A stretch of DNA of 13,465 nucleotides from W589 sp964611805 (GTDB taxonomy: Bacteria; Chloroflexota; Dehalococcoidia; Dehalococcoidales; Fen-1064), in contig CAZTBG010000052.1 of assembly GCA_964611805.1 (NCBI GenBank), positions 1-13,465 on the forward strand, written 5' to 3'. Shown piece after piece: positions 1 through 7,419 of the stretch. Each line of letters starts with the position of its first letter. Within the stretch, counting starts at the first letter, position 1. The notes under the pieces were generated by a model, which made no database searches, was not told where the DNA came from, and was given only the letters and a program-made list of their open reading frames with translations. A program made the translations under genes and the position numbers.

Positions 1-83
1 GCGCGCGTGAAAAATGCAGAGATGACGGATTACAGGCAGGTGTATATGACGATGTGTACTCACTGGAAGAACTGCTATATTAA
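1..83 (+). CDS. Possible 3' end of a gene cut by the left window edge
   Basis: Frame 3 is open from the window edge to a TAA at 81-83. It would encode about 26 residues ending in an acidic stretch (YDDVYSLEELLY). Frame 1 is also open, to a TGA at 91-93, so the choice of frame is uncertain. I prefer frame 3 because its residue composition (acidic and hydrophobic alternation, few Cys) looks more like ordinary protein. The fragment is too short to name. Confidence 0.25.
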   Translation, partial: AREKCRDDGLQAGVYDDVYSLEELLY

Positions 84-111
84 TTGCCTTTGATATATAA
101 TCTGCTATAAC
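84..111 (+). promoter_or_regulatory. Candidate promoter for the PPOX-like gene
   Basis: A TTGCCT (84-89, 4 of 6 to the -35 consensus) is followed after 16 bp by TATAAC (106-111, 5 of 6 to the -10 consensus). A perfect TATAAT also occurs at 96-101, but without a good -35 partner. The whole stretch is AT-rich and lies 75 bp before the start codon at 186. This is a consensus match by eye only. Confidence 0.3.
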
Positions 112-185
112 TTATACTTCAATTCTCCATTAATCCAATACCTTAACCATTTTCTACCTAGCTGTCTATCGGAGGTTCGAATTAA

Positions 186-707
186 ATGAGTCAAATAGAA
201 CTCCCGTACGAAGATCTGCGGCAACATATGATAGAGGAGATAAAGAAATATCACCTTGGTTTTTTAGCTACTTCAGTAGACGATTTCGTAACCGTTAGGC
301 AAATGCAGCTAATCATTAATGGTCTGACTATTTATTGCTATACTGGTATATACCGCAGGAAATATAAGCAGATTATGGCAAATCCGCAAGTTGCTATAGC
401 CGCTGGCAACCTTCAGATCGAAGGAATAGCTTCATTGAAAGGTCACCCACTAGATGAGGAGAATGCCGAATTTAGAGAAGTATATCAAAAAACACAGCCG
501 GAAAGATATGAAAGGAGCATTCTTATACACTTTCCTCGTCCAGACACGAGGGTGATTGAAATAACCCCCAAAAAGATTTCTTCTTATACTCCACCAGATT
601 TGGAAGCTGGAAAGGAATCCTTCCACGATATTCTCAACATTGAAAAGCAAACAGCTCACAGAGTTTATAGATCTGATAATAAAGAATCATCTGCCTATAA
701 GGATTAA
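186..707 (+). CDS. Pyridoxamine 5'-phosphate oxidase-like FMN-binding split-barrel protein
   Basis: This 173-residue protein has the look of the PPOX-like FMN-binding split-barrel family. An N-terminal helix (about 8-22) leads into 'HLGFLATSVDD' (about 23-33). Beta strands follow, with 'GLTIYCYTGIYRRKYKQI' (about 46-63), the usual site where a basic pair contacts flavin phosphate, and 'NPQVAIAAGNLQIEGIASLKG' (about 66-86). A C-terminal strand, 'DTRVIEITPKKIS', is typical for the family. Family members bind FMN, F420 or heme and are mostly oxidoreductases of unknown substrate, so no reaction can be assigned. The ATG at 186 is preceded by GGAGG at 171-175, 10 bases upstream. The gene is AT-rich (roughly 40% GC by eye), unlike the operons further right, which may point to a different origin. 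It seems to be transcribed alone. Confidence 0.75.
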   Translation: MSQIELPYEDLRQHMIEEIKKYHLGFLATSVDDFVTVRQMQLIINGLTIYCYTGIYRRKYKQIMANPQVAIAAGNLQIEGIASLKGHPLDEENAEFREVYQKTQPERYERSILIHFPRPDTRVIEITPKKISSYTPPDLEAGKESFHDILNIEKQTAHRVYRSDNKESSAYKD

Positions 708-711
708 TACA

Positions 712-748
712 AATTGCTCTGACCCACTGAAGAGGTTGTAGAGCAATT
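712..748 (+). terminator. Hairpin just after the PPOX-like gene, possible terminator
   Basis: AATTGCTCT (712-720) and AGAGCAATT (740-748) form a perfect 9-bp stem with a 19-nt loop, starting 4 bases after the stop codon. There is no T-run after the stem, and the stem is AT-rich, so classic rho-independent termination is doubtful. It could instead be a 3' stabilising structure. Confidence 0.3.
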
Positions 749-965
749 AGCGGATAAATATTGCTCTTTCATGCTTCAATAGCGAAGCTAAACGGAATCA
801 ATTAGCTATACGCATGGCTGGACAAACATCCCGATGTTCGTCTATTGCTTAAAACCTACTCTTCACCAAGTGACTTCCCACATTGTCGGTGCTACCCTTT
901 GCACACGATATACGCATGTCTAAACGAGATTCCATCCTTGATCATATAACGGTCTAAAGTAACCC

Positions 966-994
966 TTGACACCTGTAGTTGTACGTGCCATCAT
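966..994 (+). promoter_or_regulatory. Candidate promoter for the methyltransferase gene
   Basis: A perfect TTGACA (966-971) is followed after 17 bp by CATCAT (989-994), which matches the -10 consensus at 4 of 6 positions. The -10 is weak and lies only 25 bp before the start codon, so the leader would be very short. This is a consensus match only. Confidence 0.3.
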
Positions 995-1019
995 TTGAAC
1001 GCCAGGGAGGACCCTTACG

Positions 1020-1703
1020 ATGCCAACATGGAATGAATTATTCACTAACGAGCTGTATGTAAACAGAATCCCCGAATCAGAAGTGCATCACTTTGTCGAT
1101 GTGTTGGAGACGCTCTTCTCAGAGCGTCCGTTACGTCTCTGGGATGTGTGCTGTGGAGGCGGACGTCATACTGTTGCCATGGCACAGCGTGGTCACAAGG
1201 TTTACGCTAGTGACAACGCCCCAAATGCTCTCCGTCTTACACACGAATGGTTATCTTCGCTTAACCTGGAAGCATACCTGGAACTGGCTGATATGACTGT
1301 CTGCCCCTGGTCAGAGAGGGACTTTCACGGTGCTATTTCTTGGGATTCCCTGTATCACAATACTCTGGACAATATAAAAAAGGCAGTCAGTGAAATTCAC
1401 CGTCAGCTCCTCCCTGGAGGGCTCTTCATGTGCACGCTTATGTCTACGAAATCAGACAGCTTCGTTTGGGGTTGTGGACAACAAATTGAACCCGGTACAT
1501 TGGTCCTCGAAGACTCCGCTGATGCTGGAGTGCCTCATCATTTCTGCAGCGAAGGAGATATCAGGGATCTCTTCGGAGACTGGGAATACCTGAGCTTAGC
1601 GGAGCAGGTCATCACCTATCTGGAACGTGGAGAGAACTTCATGGACTACAATCCATTCCCCTTCACCAAATGGGGTGTACTAGTGCGGAAGAAATCTCAA
1701 TAG
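1020..1703 (+). CDS. Class I SAM-dependent methyltransferase, substrate unknown
   Basis: This 227-residue protein has a Rossmann-type methyltransferase core. Motif I is 'LWDVCCGGGRHTVAMAQRG' (about 40-58), the glycine-rich SAM-binding loop. It is followed by 'VYASDNAPNAL' (about 61-71), whose acidic residue would bind the ribose hydroxyls. 'ADMTVCPW' (about 89-96) fits the adenine-contacting motif, and 'FHGAISWDSLYHNTLDNIKKAVSEIHRQLLPGGLF' (about 101-135) carries the usual motif IV and post-core 'LLPGG' turn. Length and order fit the Methyltransferase_11/25 group, which acts on small molecules. The substrate cannot be deduced. The ATG at 1020 has GGGAGG (1005-1010) 9 bases upstream. The gene ends 127 bp from the convergent activase gene, with no clear terminator between them. 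Confidence 0.85.
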   Translation: MPTWNELFTNELYVNRIPESEVHHFVDVLETLFSERPLRLWDVCCGGGRHTVAMAQRGHKVYASDNAPNALRLTHEWLSSLNLEAYLELADMTVCPWSERDFHGAISWDSLYHNTLDNIKKAVSEIHRQLLPGGLFMCTLMSTKSDSFVWGCGQQIEPGTLVLEDSADAGVPHHFCSEGDIRDLFGDWEYLSLAEQVITYLERGENFMDYNPFPFTKWGVLVRKKSQ

Positions 1704-1830
1704 GTACTTCGACTGCGTAAACTTCACCTAAAGTATAGATTAGTTACTCTATTATCCGTCTCTTGAGATAGACACTAAAAACGTTATTGAATATTTATAT
1801 GTGTGGCTGGGTATGTATCCCGGCTGATGA

Positions 1831-2613
1831 CTAACGCTGTTTATAGGTCTCCTCCGCCATTATGGCAGCACCCAGAGCGGTGACAAGCTGCGGTTCCGGT
1901 GGTACCAGCAGCTTAACACCCAGTTTCTTCTCAATCCACTTAATAAGGCCGATATTCAGGCCACCACCTCCAGTAATGGCACAGCGTTCCTCCAGACCGA
2001 CCTTGCCCACCAGAGCCGAAATTTTCTCAGCCAGTGCCTGATGAACACCGGCGACAATATCTTCCTTAGCAATTCCCTCCGATACCCGGGAGACAGCCTC
2101 CGACTCCCCGAAAACGGCACAACCTGTGGTAAATGTCACCGGGTTTTTTGACTCAAGAGAGAGAGGGCCAATGTCTTCCAACTTTATCTGTAAGACATTA
2201 GCGATTATGTCAAGAAAACGCCCGCTCCCACTGGCGCATTTCTCACTGATGGCAAAATCGGCCACCTGACCAACTTCACTAAGTCGGAGCACTTGAGTTG
2301 ACTGCCCCTGAACATCAATGACGGTGCGTACTGAAGGGAAGTGACTGAATATTCCCCGGGCACAGCAACGGATATCGGCCACCTCCTGGTCAGCAAGCTC
2401 CACGTTAGCGGAGCCCTGGCCGGTGGCTACTGTGCAGGCGATGTCTTCCCTGGTCACGCCTGCTTTTGTCAGCAGCTCATCAACCAGCTTTTGCGCCGCC
2501 AGCCTGTAGTTGACCCCGGAGGGGAGCAGGTGGCGGGCCAGTATGCTACCATCTTCAGCGATAACCCCTTTGCTGGTCGACGAGCCGATATCGATTCCCA
2601 GGTAGTAAGCCAT
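1831..2613 (-). CDS. BadF/BcrA-family ATPase, second (BcrD/BzdQ-like) activase subunit of a benzoyl-CoA reductase-type enzyme
   Basis: This 260-residue ASKHA-fold ATPase couples ATP hydrolysis to electron transfer into its partner iron-sulfur protein. It starts with the phosphate-1 loop 'GIDIGSSTSKGV' (about 6-17). Cys126 ('EKCASGSGRF') and Cys165 ('TTGCAVFGESE') match the two cysteines that hold the [4Fe-4S] cluster at the dimer interface of the glutaryl-CoA dehydratase activator HgdC (Cys127 and Cys166). 'TGGGGLNIGL' follows near the C terminus. The phosphate-2 motif, normally DIGGQD, here reads DVQGQS (100-105), so a nearly invariant Asp is replaced by Ser. From memory, the BcrD/BadG/BzdQ branch also deviates here and also has 'CASGSG' in place of 'CAAGTG'. 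I therefore read this as the second half of a heterodimer. The ATG at 2613 was preferred over GTG at 2619 because GAGAG sits at a proper distance before it. It lies 9 bp after the upstream activase and is the last gene of the operon. Confidence 0.85.
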   Translation of the reverse strand: MAYYLGIDIGSSTSKGVIAEDGSILARHLLPSGVNYRLAAQKLVDELLTKAGVTREDIACTVATGQGSANVELADQEVADIRCCARGIFSHFPSVRTVIDVQGQSTQVLRLSEVGQVADFAISEKCASGSGRFLDIIANVLQIKLEDIGPLSLESKNPVTFTTGCAVFGESEAVSRVSEGIAKEDIVAGVHQALAEKISALVGKVGLEERCAITGGGGLNIGLIKWIEKKLGVKLLVPPEPQLVTALGAAIMAEETYKQR

Positions 2614-2622
2614 ACTCACTCT

Positions 2623-3474
2623 CTACTGAAAAAAGGTGGCTTCCTCCAGCCGACGCTTTCCGGTCTGGATAGTCTCACCCCGGGCCAGTGCCTTCAAGAC
2701 ATGCTCTTTACCCAGTAACGCTGCACCAATCGCTCCGCTAAGGAGCGGCTCTTCAGGGACAAGCACCGGGCACCTCAGGTTCTCCTCCATGGCTTTCACA
2801 ACTCCAATGTTCTTGGCGACACCCCCCGTAAAGACTACATCTGGCTCTATCTTCAGCCTGTTGACCATCCGGGCCGTACGGCCAGCGATGGCATCATGAA
2901 GTCCAGCAATCACATCCTCCAGAGGCACGCCAGCAGACAGGTGCTTAATCACCTCCTGCTGGGCAAAGACGGTGCAGGTGCTGCTGACCGATATCTTCTG
3001 AGTAGACCGCAACGAGATGTCGCCCAGGTCTTCCACCTTGAGACCGAGGGAAGCAGAGATAACCTCGAGGAACCTGCCTGTCCCGGCGGCACATTTATCG
3101 CTCATTACGAAATCAAGCAGTTTACCGTCCCGTATCTTCAGCCCTTTAGCATCCTGACCACCGATATCGATGGCAAGATGCACGCTGGGGAAAAAACTGG
3201 CCACCCCTCTGGCATGACAGGACAGCTCGGTAATCTGGCGGTCGGCGAAGGGAACGTTTATCCGGCCATAGCCGGTAGCCATAACGAAGGATATATCATC
3301 GATGGAAAGACCGGCCTTGCTCAACGCCTCTTCCATCACCTTATTTGCCAGGCGCCGGTGTTCAGCACCGGTATGGTAAACGACCGAGGCCTTAATCTGC
3401 TCGTCCTCGTCCAGGATAACGATTTTGGTCATAGTTGACCCAAGGTCAATTCCGGCGAAATGGATACTAACCAC
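2623..3474 (-). CDS. BadF/BcrA-family ATPase, canonical activase subunit of a benzoyl-CoA reductase/2-hydroxyacyl-CoA dehydratase-type enzyme
   Basis: An ATP-hydrolysing electron activator with all family motifs: 'AGIDLGSTMTK' (phosphate 1, near the N terminus), 'ATGYGR', an intact 'AIDIGGQDAKG' (phosphate 2), 'SDKCAAGTGRFLEV' and 'SSTCTVFAQQEV' (the two Cys of the bridging [4Fe-4S] cluster), and 'FTGGVAKNIGV' (adenosine site). In such enzymes ATP hydrolysis lowers the potential of an electron taken from ferredoxin and passes it to the large subunits. The start is uncertain. GTG at 3474 gives the short leader usual for the family, but its GAGG is only 2 bases away; TTG at 3495 would add 7 residues and has no ribosome binding site. 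Translation is probably coupled to the gene ending at 3513. With the non-identical ATPase that follows, it probably forms a heterodimer. It could also be a stand-alone dehydratase activator. Confidence 0.88.
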   Translation of the reverse strand: MVSIHFAGIDLGSTMTKIVILDEDEQIKASVVYHTGAEHRRLANKVMEEALSKAGLSIDDISFVMATGYGRINVPFADRQITELSCHARGVASFFPSVHLAIDIGGQDAKGLKIRDGKLLDFVMSDKCAAGTGRFLEVISASLGLKVEDLGDISLRSTQKISVSSTCTVFAQQEVIKHLSAGVPLEDVIAGLHDAIAGRTARMVNRLKIEPDVVFTGGVAKNIGVVKAMEENLRCPVLVPEEPLLSGAIGAALLGKEHVLKALARGETIQTGKRRLEEATFFQ

Positions 3475-3512
3475 CCCCTCTCTGAGGTAGCGCAAGGGGA
3501 CTACGCCAGGTA

Positions 3513-4682
3513 CTAGCTGATAATCTCAAGAAACCCCTGCACCCTTGTCCGTAAGGGAGCCAGGGCCCCCTCGGTATAATCATGCTCCAGATAGATGCTC
3601 GGTATGCCCAGGCTGTCGAGATAGTCCCGTACCCCGGCGACCTCGTAGCCGTGAGTATCACAGTACCTGAGTGACTCCATAATGACCCCATTGGCCTTCC
3701 AATCGCGGACATAGTCACTCAGGTAGCTAAAGCGGAACTCCAGGTCCTTCATATAGTCCTTGCGGACATCATAATAGTCCCTCGTTCTGAAGGTACGGGG
3801 ACACTTTATGTCCATCAGATAGTGCTGGGCTAGCCCATCCATTAAATCACTCGTTATCTCGACATCATTGAAGTAGGGACGGCTGCCGACGCAGGTATCA
3901 TCCATGACGATATTGGCGTCCAGACTCTCAATCATCTCCGGAAGGGCCGTGTCATCCAGGATACTACCCCAGACTAGCAGGCGGGCCGATTTTATTTGTG
4001 GGCCGTCGCTGCGTTCCTTGACCTCGTTAATGACCTCGCGGAGCAGTTCATTACCTTCATCCGCCAGTATACTTTGAATTGCCTTGATTACCCGAATGGT
4101 CTCCACACCTGATATCAGCGGAGGATCCTGTTTCTTCAGCTCGTAAAGTTCACGGACAAGTGCCCGCTGCTCGTTGTGCACACGGATGGCCTCCCTGAGA
4201 TTCTCGGTCATCATTTTCCGACCGGCAAACTTCTCCAGGGCCTTCTGATAGTCCGGCAGCAAGCCCCGCTCCTGCACCAGGGCAGTATCATGAAGGGTAT
4301 GTGGAGTATCAATATGGTGTGAGAAGGGTGTCTTGACAGCGTAGTTCCAGAGGCCGCTCAGGCTCGAACCAACGTCGCAGATATGAGAGGTAACGATACC
4401 ATCCAGGAAGCTATACCTCTCCTTGAGGCCGAGGTCGAGGCAACTCCTCAGAAACGCACAATTAACCGTTGGCATATAAGCATCCGCCTTGGTTATGGGT
4501 TCCCGCATATCACCAAATATGCGGTAGGGAACGATATCCAGAGCCGTCATCATCTCCGGCACGGGGTAGATACAGAGATACCCCATTATCTTCTTACCCT
4601 GTTGCTGCAACTCAAGGGCCCGTTTCGAACGGTCTTGATATATCTCCTGCGCCCGTAGAAGACCCCTGCTCGGTTCGGCCAT
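3513..4682 (-). CDS. BcrC/HgdB-like iron-sulfur subunit of a benzoyl-CoA reductase/2-hydroxyacyl-CoA dehydratase family enzyme
   Basis: At 389 residues this is the usual length for BcrC/BzdN/BadD (about 385). Visible family features are 'GKKIMGYLCIYPVPEMMTALDIVPYRI' near the N terminus, Cys75 and Cys81 ('NCAFLRSCLD'), Cys264 ('DDTCVGSRPY'), Cys341 ('RYCDTHG') and the C-terminal signature 'LEHDYT...APLRTRVQGFLE' (365-386). Three conserved cysteines of this type bind a [4Fe-4S] cluster next to the acyl-CoA. No membrane segment or signal peptide is seen, so it is cytoplasmic. AGGAGG (4695-4700) lies 12 bases before the ATG at 4682 but only 3 before an in-frame TTG at 4691; I chose the ATG. The gap to the gene before is 36 bp. 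The protein could belong to a 2-hydroxyacyl-CoA dehydratase, but two partner ATPases favour a reductase. Confidence 0.85.
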   Translation of the reverse strand: MAEPSRGLLRAQEIYQDRSKRALELQQQGKKIMGYLCIYPVPEMMTALDIVPYRIFGDMREPITKADAYMPTVNCAFLRSCLDLGLKERYSFLDGIVTSHICDVGSSLSGLWNYAVKTPFSHHIDTPHTLHDTALVQERGLLPDYQKALEKFAGRKMMTENLREAIRVHNEQRALVRELYELKKQDPPLISGVETIRVIKAIQSILADEGNELLREVINEVKERSDGPQIKSARLLVWGSILDDTALPEMIESLDANIVMDDTCVGSRPYFNDVEITSDLMDGLAQHYLMDIKCPRTFRTRDYYDVRKDYMKDLEFRFSYLSDYVRDWKANGVIMESLRYCDTHGYEVAGVRDYLDSLGIPSIYLEHDYTEGALAPLRTRVQGFLEIIS

Positions 4683-4718
4683 TATATTCAATTTCCTCCT
4701 TGCACTGCACTCACCGGT

Positions 4719-6092
4719 CTACCAGGGCATTCCCAGTTCTTTTCTGACCTTGCGGTAGTGTTCCATTGTCTCCTCGAAGGTCTCTGCGTTTCGCAACGTT
4801 TCAGCCGGATTAAACGCACTTATGTCGATGATATCCCCCTCGATAACCAGGGACGGTACCTTGAGAACGTCGAGTAGTCGCTGTTGCAACAGGTTCAGTC
4901 CTGCCGACATCGCCCGGCAGGTCAGCAACACGTGAAGGACAACACCATCAACCTGATAATCACGGGCACGTCTCATGCCCATGCGACGTGACGTGCCATC
5001 GCATAGTATCTCATTGATAATCAGTCCCGCCTCTTCGGTCCCGTAGTCCTCCTCGAGGCTTTCCTCCAGGCTGCGGTAGTTCCTTCTCACGTAGCGCTCT
5101 ATGGGGTCACTGTACTGGCTCAGGTCAATATTCACCGGCCGCTGCGGACTGTAGACGGACTCAATCACGAAGTTCCAGCCACGCTCGGCGAGCTGGTCAA
5201 GGAATCCCAGACTGTGCCACGGTGGCAATCCTTCAAACATGAGACGGTATTTCTCTTCCCTGTTAATACCGGCAATGCCGTTGGCTACCCGCTCCTTGAC
5301 TTCATCATACATGCGCTCGAATCCCTTGGTGATAGCCTCAGGGTCGGCGGCACCCCGAAACAGGGCAGCCGTCACAGCACTCCAAAAATCGCGGGAATGC
5401 ATCGGCCCGGGCCTGGCCTTTCGTAGCTCGTTAATCTCCCAGCGCCAGCGGTTTATCTCTTGAGTGCCACCCCCGGTGAATTCCAGGGCATCCCAGTCCA
5501 TCTTCTTACCCAGCAATTTCTCAAGGAAGGCGATGAATGCCTTCAGCTCACTTATCATGAATTTGACGTTACGCTCATAGACACCTTCGGTCAGTCTCTC
5601 GCGTAAGCCGGGGCTGGGTGATTCGATTGTCCAGACAGGGGTATCAAAGAAGCGACCGAGGGACTGAAACCACTTGAACCGGGCGTCACATACAGCACCC
5701 GAAGCTACCAGTAAGGTCGGCTTGGGCATCCCTCCAGCCGGTGCTTCCGGTGGTATTTCGTCATCCAGCTCGACCATGCGGGACGAGTAACCTATGCAGG
5801 TACGGGCATAGCCGCAGAGATGAGTCGGGTAGCCCTCCGCCTCGGCGCGTTCGAGAAACGGGGTGGCCATTCCCTGGGCAGCGCAAAGACTGCTGTAATT
5901 TTCCGGATAGACCGTCTTGACACCCATAGCATTAAGGATGGGATTGGCCCAGCCCTCAAGCATCACCCAGGCAACAGGCTTTCCCTCCTCGCTGGCCTCG
6001 ACGCCGCTCTCGTACATCTTGTCGACCTCTGCCCGAAGGGCGTACATTGACTTTAACCGGTTGAGTGCTCTGGGTTTAGCTTCCGTTGTCAT
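4719..6092 (-). CDS. BcrB/HgdA-like large subunit of a benzoyl-CoA reductase/2-hydroxyacyl-CoA dehydratase family enzyme
   Basis: At 457 residues it is longer than its partner, as BcrB/BzdO/BadE are (about 430-450). Landmarks are 'EGWANPILNAMGVKTVYPENYSSLC' (46-70), Cys93 and Cys99 ('LCGYARTC'), Cys135 ('SGAVCDARFKW'), 'NELRKARPGPMHSRDFWSAV' (221-240), 'LPPWHSLGFLDQLAERGWNFV' (289-309), Cys364, and 'LLTCRAMSAGLN' (389-400) leading to 'PSLVIEGDIID'. The mid-protein 'PMHSRDFW' and 'LPPWHSLGF' blocks recall BcrB-type subunits more than HgdA. This is judged from memory of the family. The reading frame extends 41 codons upstream into the CoA-transferase gene, but the ATG at 6092 has GGAGGA (6101-6106) exactly 8 bases before it, which fixes the start. 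It follows the CoA-transferase stop by 32 bp and is clearly co-transcribed. Confidence 0.85.
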   Translation of the reverse strand: MTTEAKPRALNRLKSMYALRAEVDKMYESGVEASEEGKPVAWVMLEGWANPILNAMGVKTVYPENYSSLCAAQGMATPFLERAEAEGYPTHLCGYARTCIGYSSRMVELDDEIPPEAPAGGMPKPTLLVASGAVCDARFKWFQSLGRFFDTPVWTIESPSPGLRERLTEGVYERNVKFMISELKAFIAFLEKLLGKKMDWDALEFTGGGTQEINRWRWEINELRKARPGPMHSRDFWSAVTAALFRGAADPEAITKGFERMYDEVKERVANGIAGINREEKYRLMFEGLPPWHSLGFLDQLAERGWNFVIESVYSPQRPVNIDLSQYSDPIERYVRRNYRSLEESLEEDYGTEEAGLIINEILCDGTSRRMGMRRARDYQVDGVVLHVLLTCRAMSAGLNLLQQRLLDVLKVPSLVIEGDIIDISAFNPAETLRNAETFEETMEHYRKVRKELGMPW

Positions 6093-6124
6093 CGTTACAG
6101 TCCTCCAAACACGAATTTGCTTTG

Positions 6125-7339
6125 TTATATAACTTCTTTGTCCCGAAGCCCGGCAATATCCTCCCACGTGTAGCCGCCCATCTCGATGAGTACCTCTTCG
6201 GTATGCTGGCCGCACTCAGGGGCTTCCGGTATGACCCGTCCCGGCGTCCTGCTCAGCTCGACAGGCAGACCTCGCACTTTTACCTTACCAAGGACTTCAT
6301 GCTCACACTCGACTATATAGTCGTTGGCGATAACCTGTGGGTCATCACGCAGGTCACGAATGGTCTGCAACGGTGTGCAGATGACGTCGCCGGTGCCCTT
6401 GAGAATTTTCATCCATTCGTCGGCCGTTTTCGTGATGAATATCTCATCCATGGTGTTAATCAGTTCCTCGCTGTTCTCCCGTCTCTTATCAGCATCCTCA
6501 AACCTGGGGTCACTTGTCAAATGCTCGATACCCATAGCCTTGCAGACTATCGGCCACTGCCTGTCCGGCTGGAGCATGCCGAGGACAATCCACCGGTCAT
6601 CGGCACACTGGTAGTAGTTCCACAACGGGTTACCGGCCTGCTTTCGGGTAAGCTTCTCACGGGGTTCTGGATTCAGGTACAGGCCAATGCCGATAGTCAG
6701 GCCCTGTAATGCCATCATGCTTCCCAGGTGGGAGACATCCACTTTCTGGCCAAAACCGAGCCGCTCCCTTGCCAGCAGGGCCATCAGTATGCCATAGGAG
6801 GTCATAATCGCTCCCATCTGGTCAGCCAGACCCCCGCCCACTGGCAGATTGGGGTCGCCGGCGATGCCGGTAGCAGTGGCGATGCCGGACCTTGCCAGAC
6901 CAATCATATCAAAGGCCGGCTCCTGAGCTTCCGGCCCCCTCGGTCCGTAGCCAGAAGCAGCGGCGTAGATAATATCAGGATTATGCTGGCGGATTGTCTC
7001 ATAGTCGAGTTTCAGCTTTTCCGGGACACCCTGACGGAAATTGTGCACGAAAACATCGGCTTTCTTGACGAGGCGATAGATAATTTCCTTTCCCTCCGGC
7101 TTGATGAGGTCAATGGCCAGGCTCTTCTTGCCACGGTTGTTGGTCTCAAAATAGGCAGTCCTGCCAGCGGGCAGTTCACCGATGGTGGGGAAGGTCAATC
7201 CCCGGCCAGCATCACCGGTAAGGCGGTTTTCGATGTGAACAACCTCCGCCCCAAACTCCGCCAGCATCGCGGTGGCTACTGTCCCCATCTGCCACTGGGT
7301 CCAGTCGAGCACTTTAATGCCTTCTAAGGGTCCAGCCAT
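6125..7339 (-). CDS. Family III CoA-transferase (CaiB/BaiF/formyl-CoA transferase type)
   Basis: This 404-residue protein moves CoA from an acyl-CoA donor to a free acid. It opens with 'PLEGIKVLDWTQWQMGTVATAMLAEFGAEVVHIE', the family's N-terminal Rossmann part. It continues with 'TNNRGKKSLAIDLIKPEGKEI' (67-86) and 'ADVFVHNFRQG' (94-104). Asp173 in 'GGGLADQMGAIM' stands where the family's catalytic aspartate forms the acyl-anhydride intermediate, and 'GFGQKVDVSHLGSM' follows. The ATG at 7339 is preceded by a G-rich Shine-Dalgarno-like run (7346-7351). It is the first gene of the five-gene operon, so it probably charges the substrate that the reductase-like subunits then act on. This role parallels FldA in phenyllactate metabolism or succinyl-CoA-dependent transferases in aromatic acid activation. 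The donor and acid are not readable from sequence. Confidence 0.9.
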   Translation of the reverse strand: MAGPLEGIKVLDWTQWQMGTVATAMLAEFGAEVVHIENRLTGDAGRGLTFPTIGELPAGRTAYFETNNRGKKSLAIDLIKPEGKEIIYRLVKKADVFVHNFRQGVPEKLKLDYETIRQHNPDIIYAAASGYGPRGPEAQEPAFDMIGLARSGIATATGIAGDPNLPVGGGLADQMGAIMTSYGILMALLARERLGFGQKVDVSHLGSMMALQGLTIGIGLYLNPEPREKLTRKQAGNPLWNYYQCADDRWIVLGMLQPDRQWPIVCKAMGIEHLTSDPRFEDADKRRENSEELINTMDEIFITKTADEWMKILKGTGDVICTPLQTIRDLRDDPQVIANDYIVECEHEVLGKVKVRGLPVELSRTPGRVIPEAPECGQHTEEVLIEMGGYTWEDIAGLRDKEVI

Positions 7340-7419
7340 ATTTATCCCCCCTGCATAATCAGTAGTTAAGCATCGGTCGCATCAGGAAAACCGTCCCGGC
7401 ACAAAAGACCTTCTCCCCC

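Larger units (their letters stand above)
708..1019. other. 312-bp gene-free stretch between the PPOX-like gene and the methyltransferase
   Basis: No convincing gene was found. A frame on the plus strand without a start codon is open for about 45 codons (roughly 790-920), but its translation is not recognisable. It may be a decayed remnant or chance. The stretch contains the inverted repeat at 712-748, a further copy of ATTGCTCT just downstream of it (around 769), and a promoter candidate at 966-994. Confidence 0.5.

Noticed and set aside
1704..1830. Bidirectional terminator between the convergent methyltransferase and activase genes
   Set aside because: Only stems of about 4 bp (TCTC/GAGA) were found and no T-run, so no terminator can be claimed.
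6093..6215. 41-codon N-terminal extension of the BcrB-like gene overlapping the CoA-transferase
   Set aside because: The ATG at 6092 has a near-perfect ribosome binding site and matches the family's usual start; the extension sequence is not family-like.
6086..6709. Long plus-strand frames opposite the CoA-transferase gene (also at 2341-2718, 2896-3438 and 6728-7327)
   Set aside because: They are antisense shadows of genes with clear family motifs, as expected in GC-rich coding DNA.
1831..7339. Simple 2-hydroxyacyl-CoA dehydratase operon (Fld/Hgd type)
   Set aside because: Not excluded, but two different ATPases, one with a changed nucleotide motif, and BcrB-like blocks in the larger subunit make the reductase reading more likely.
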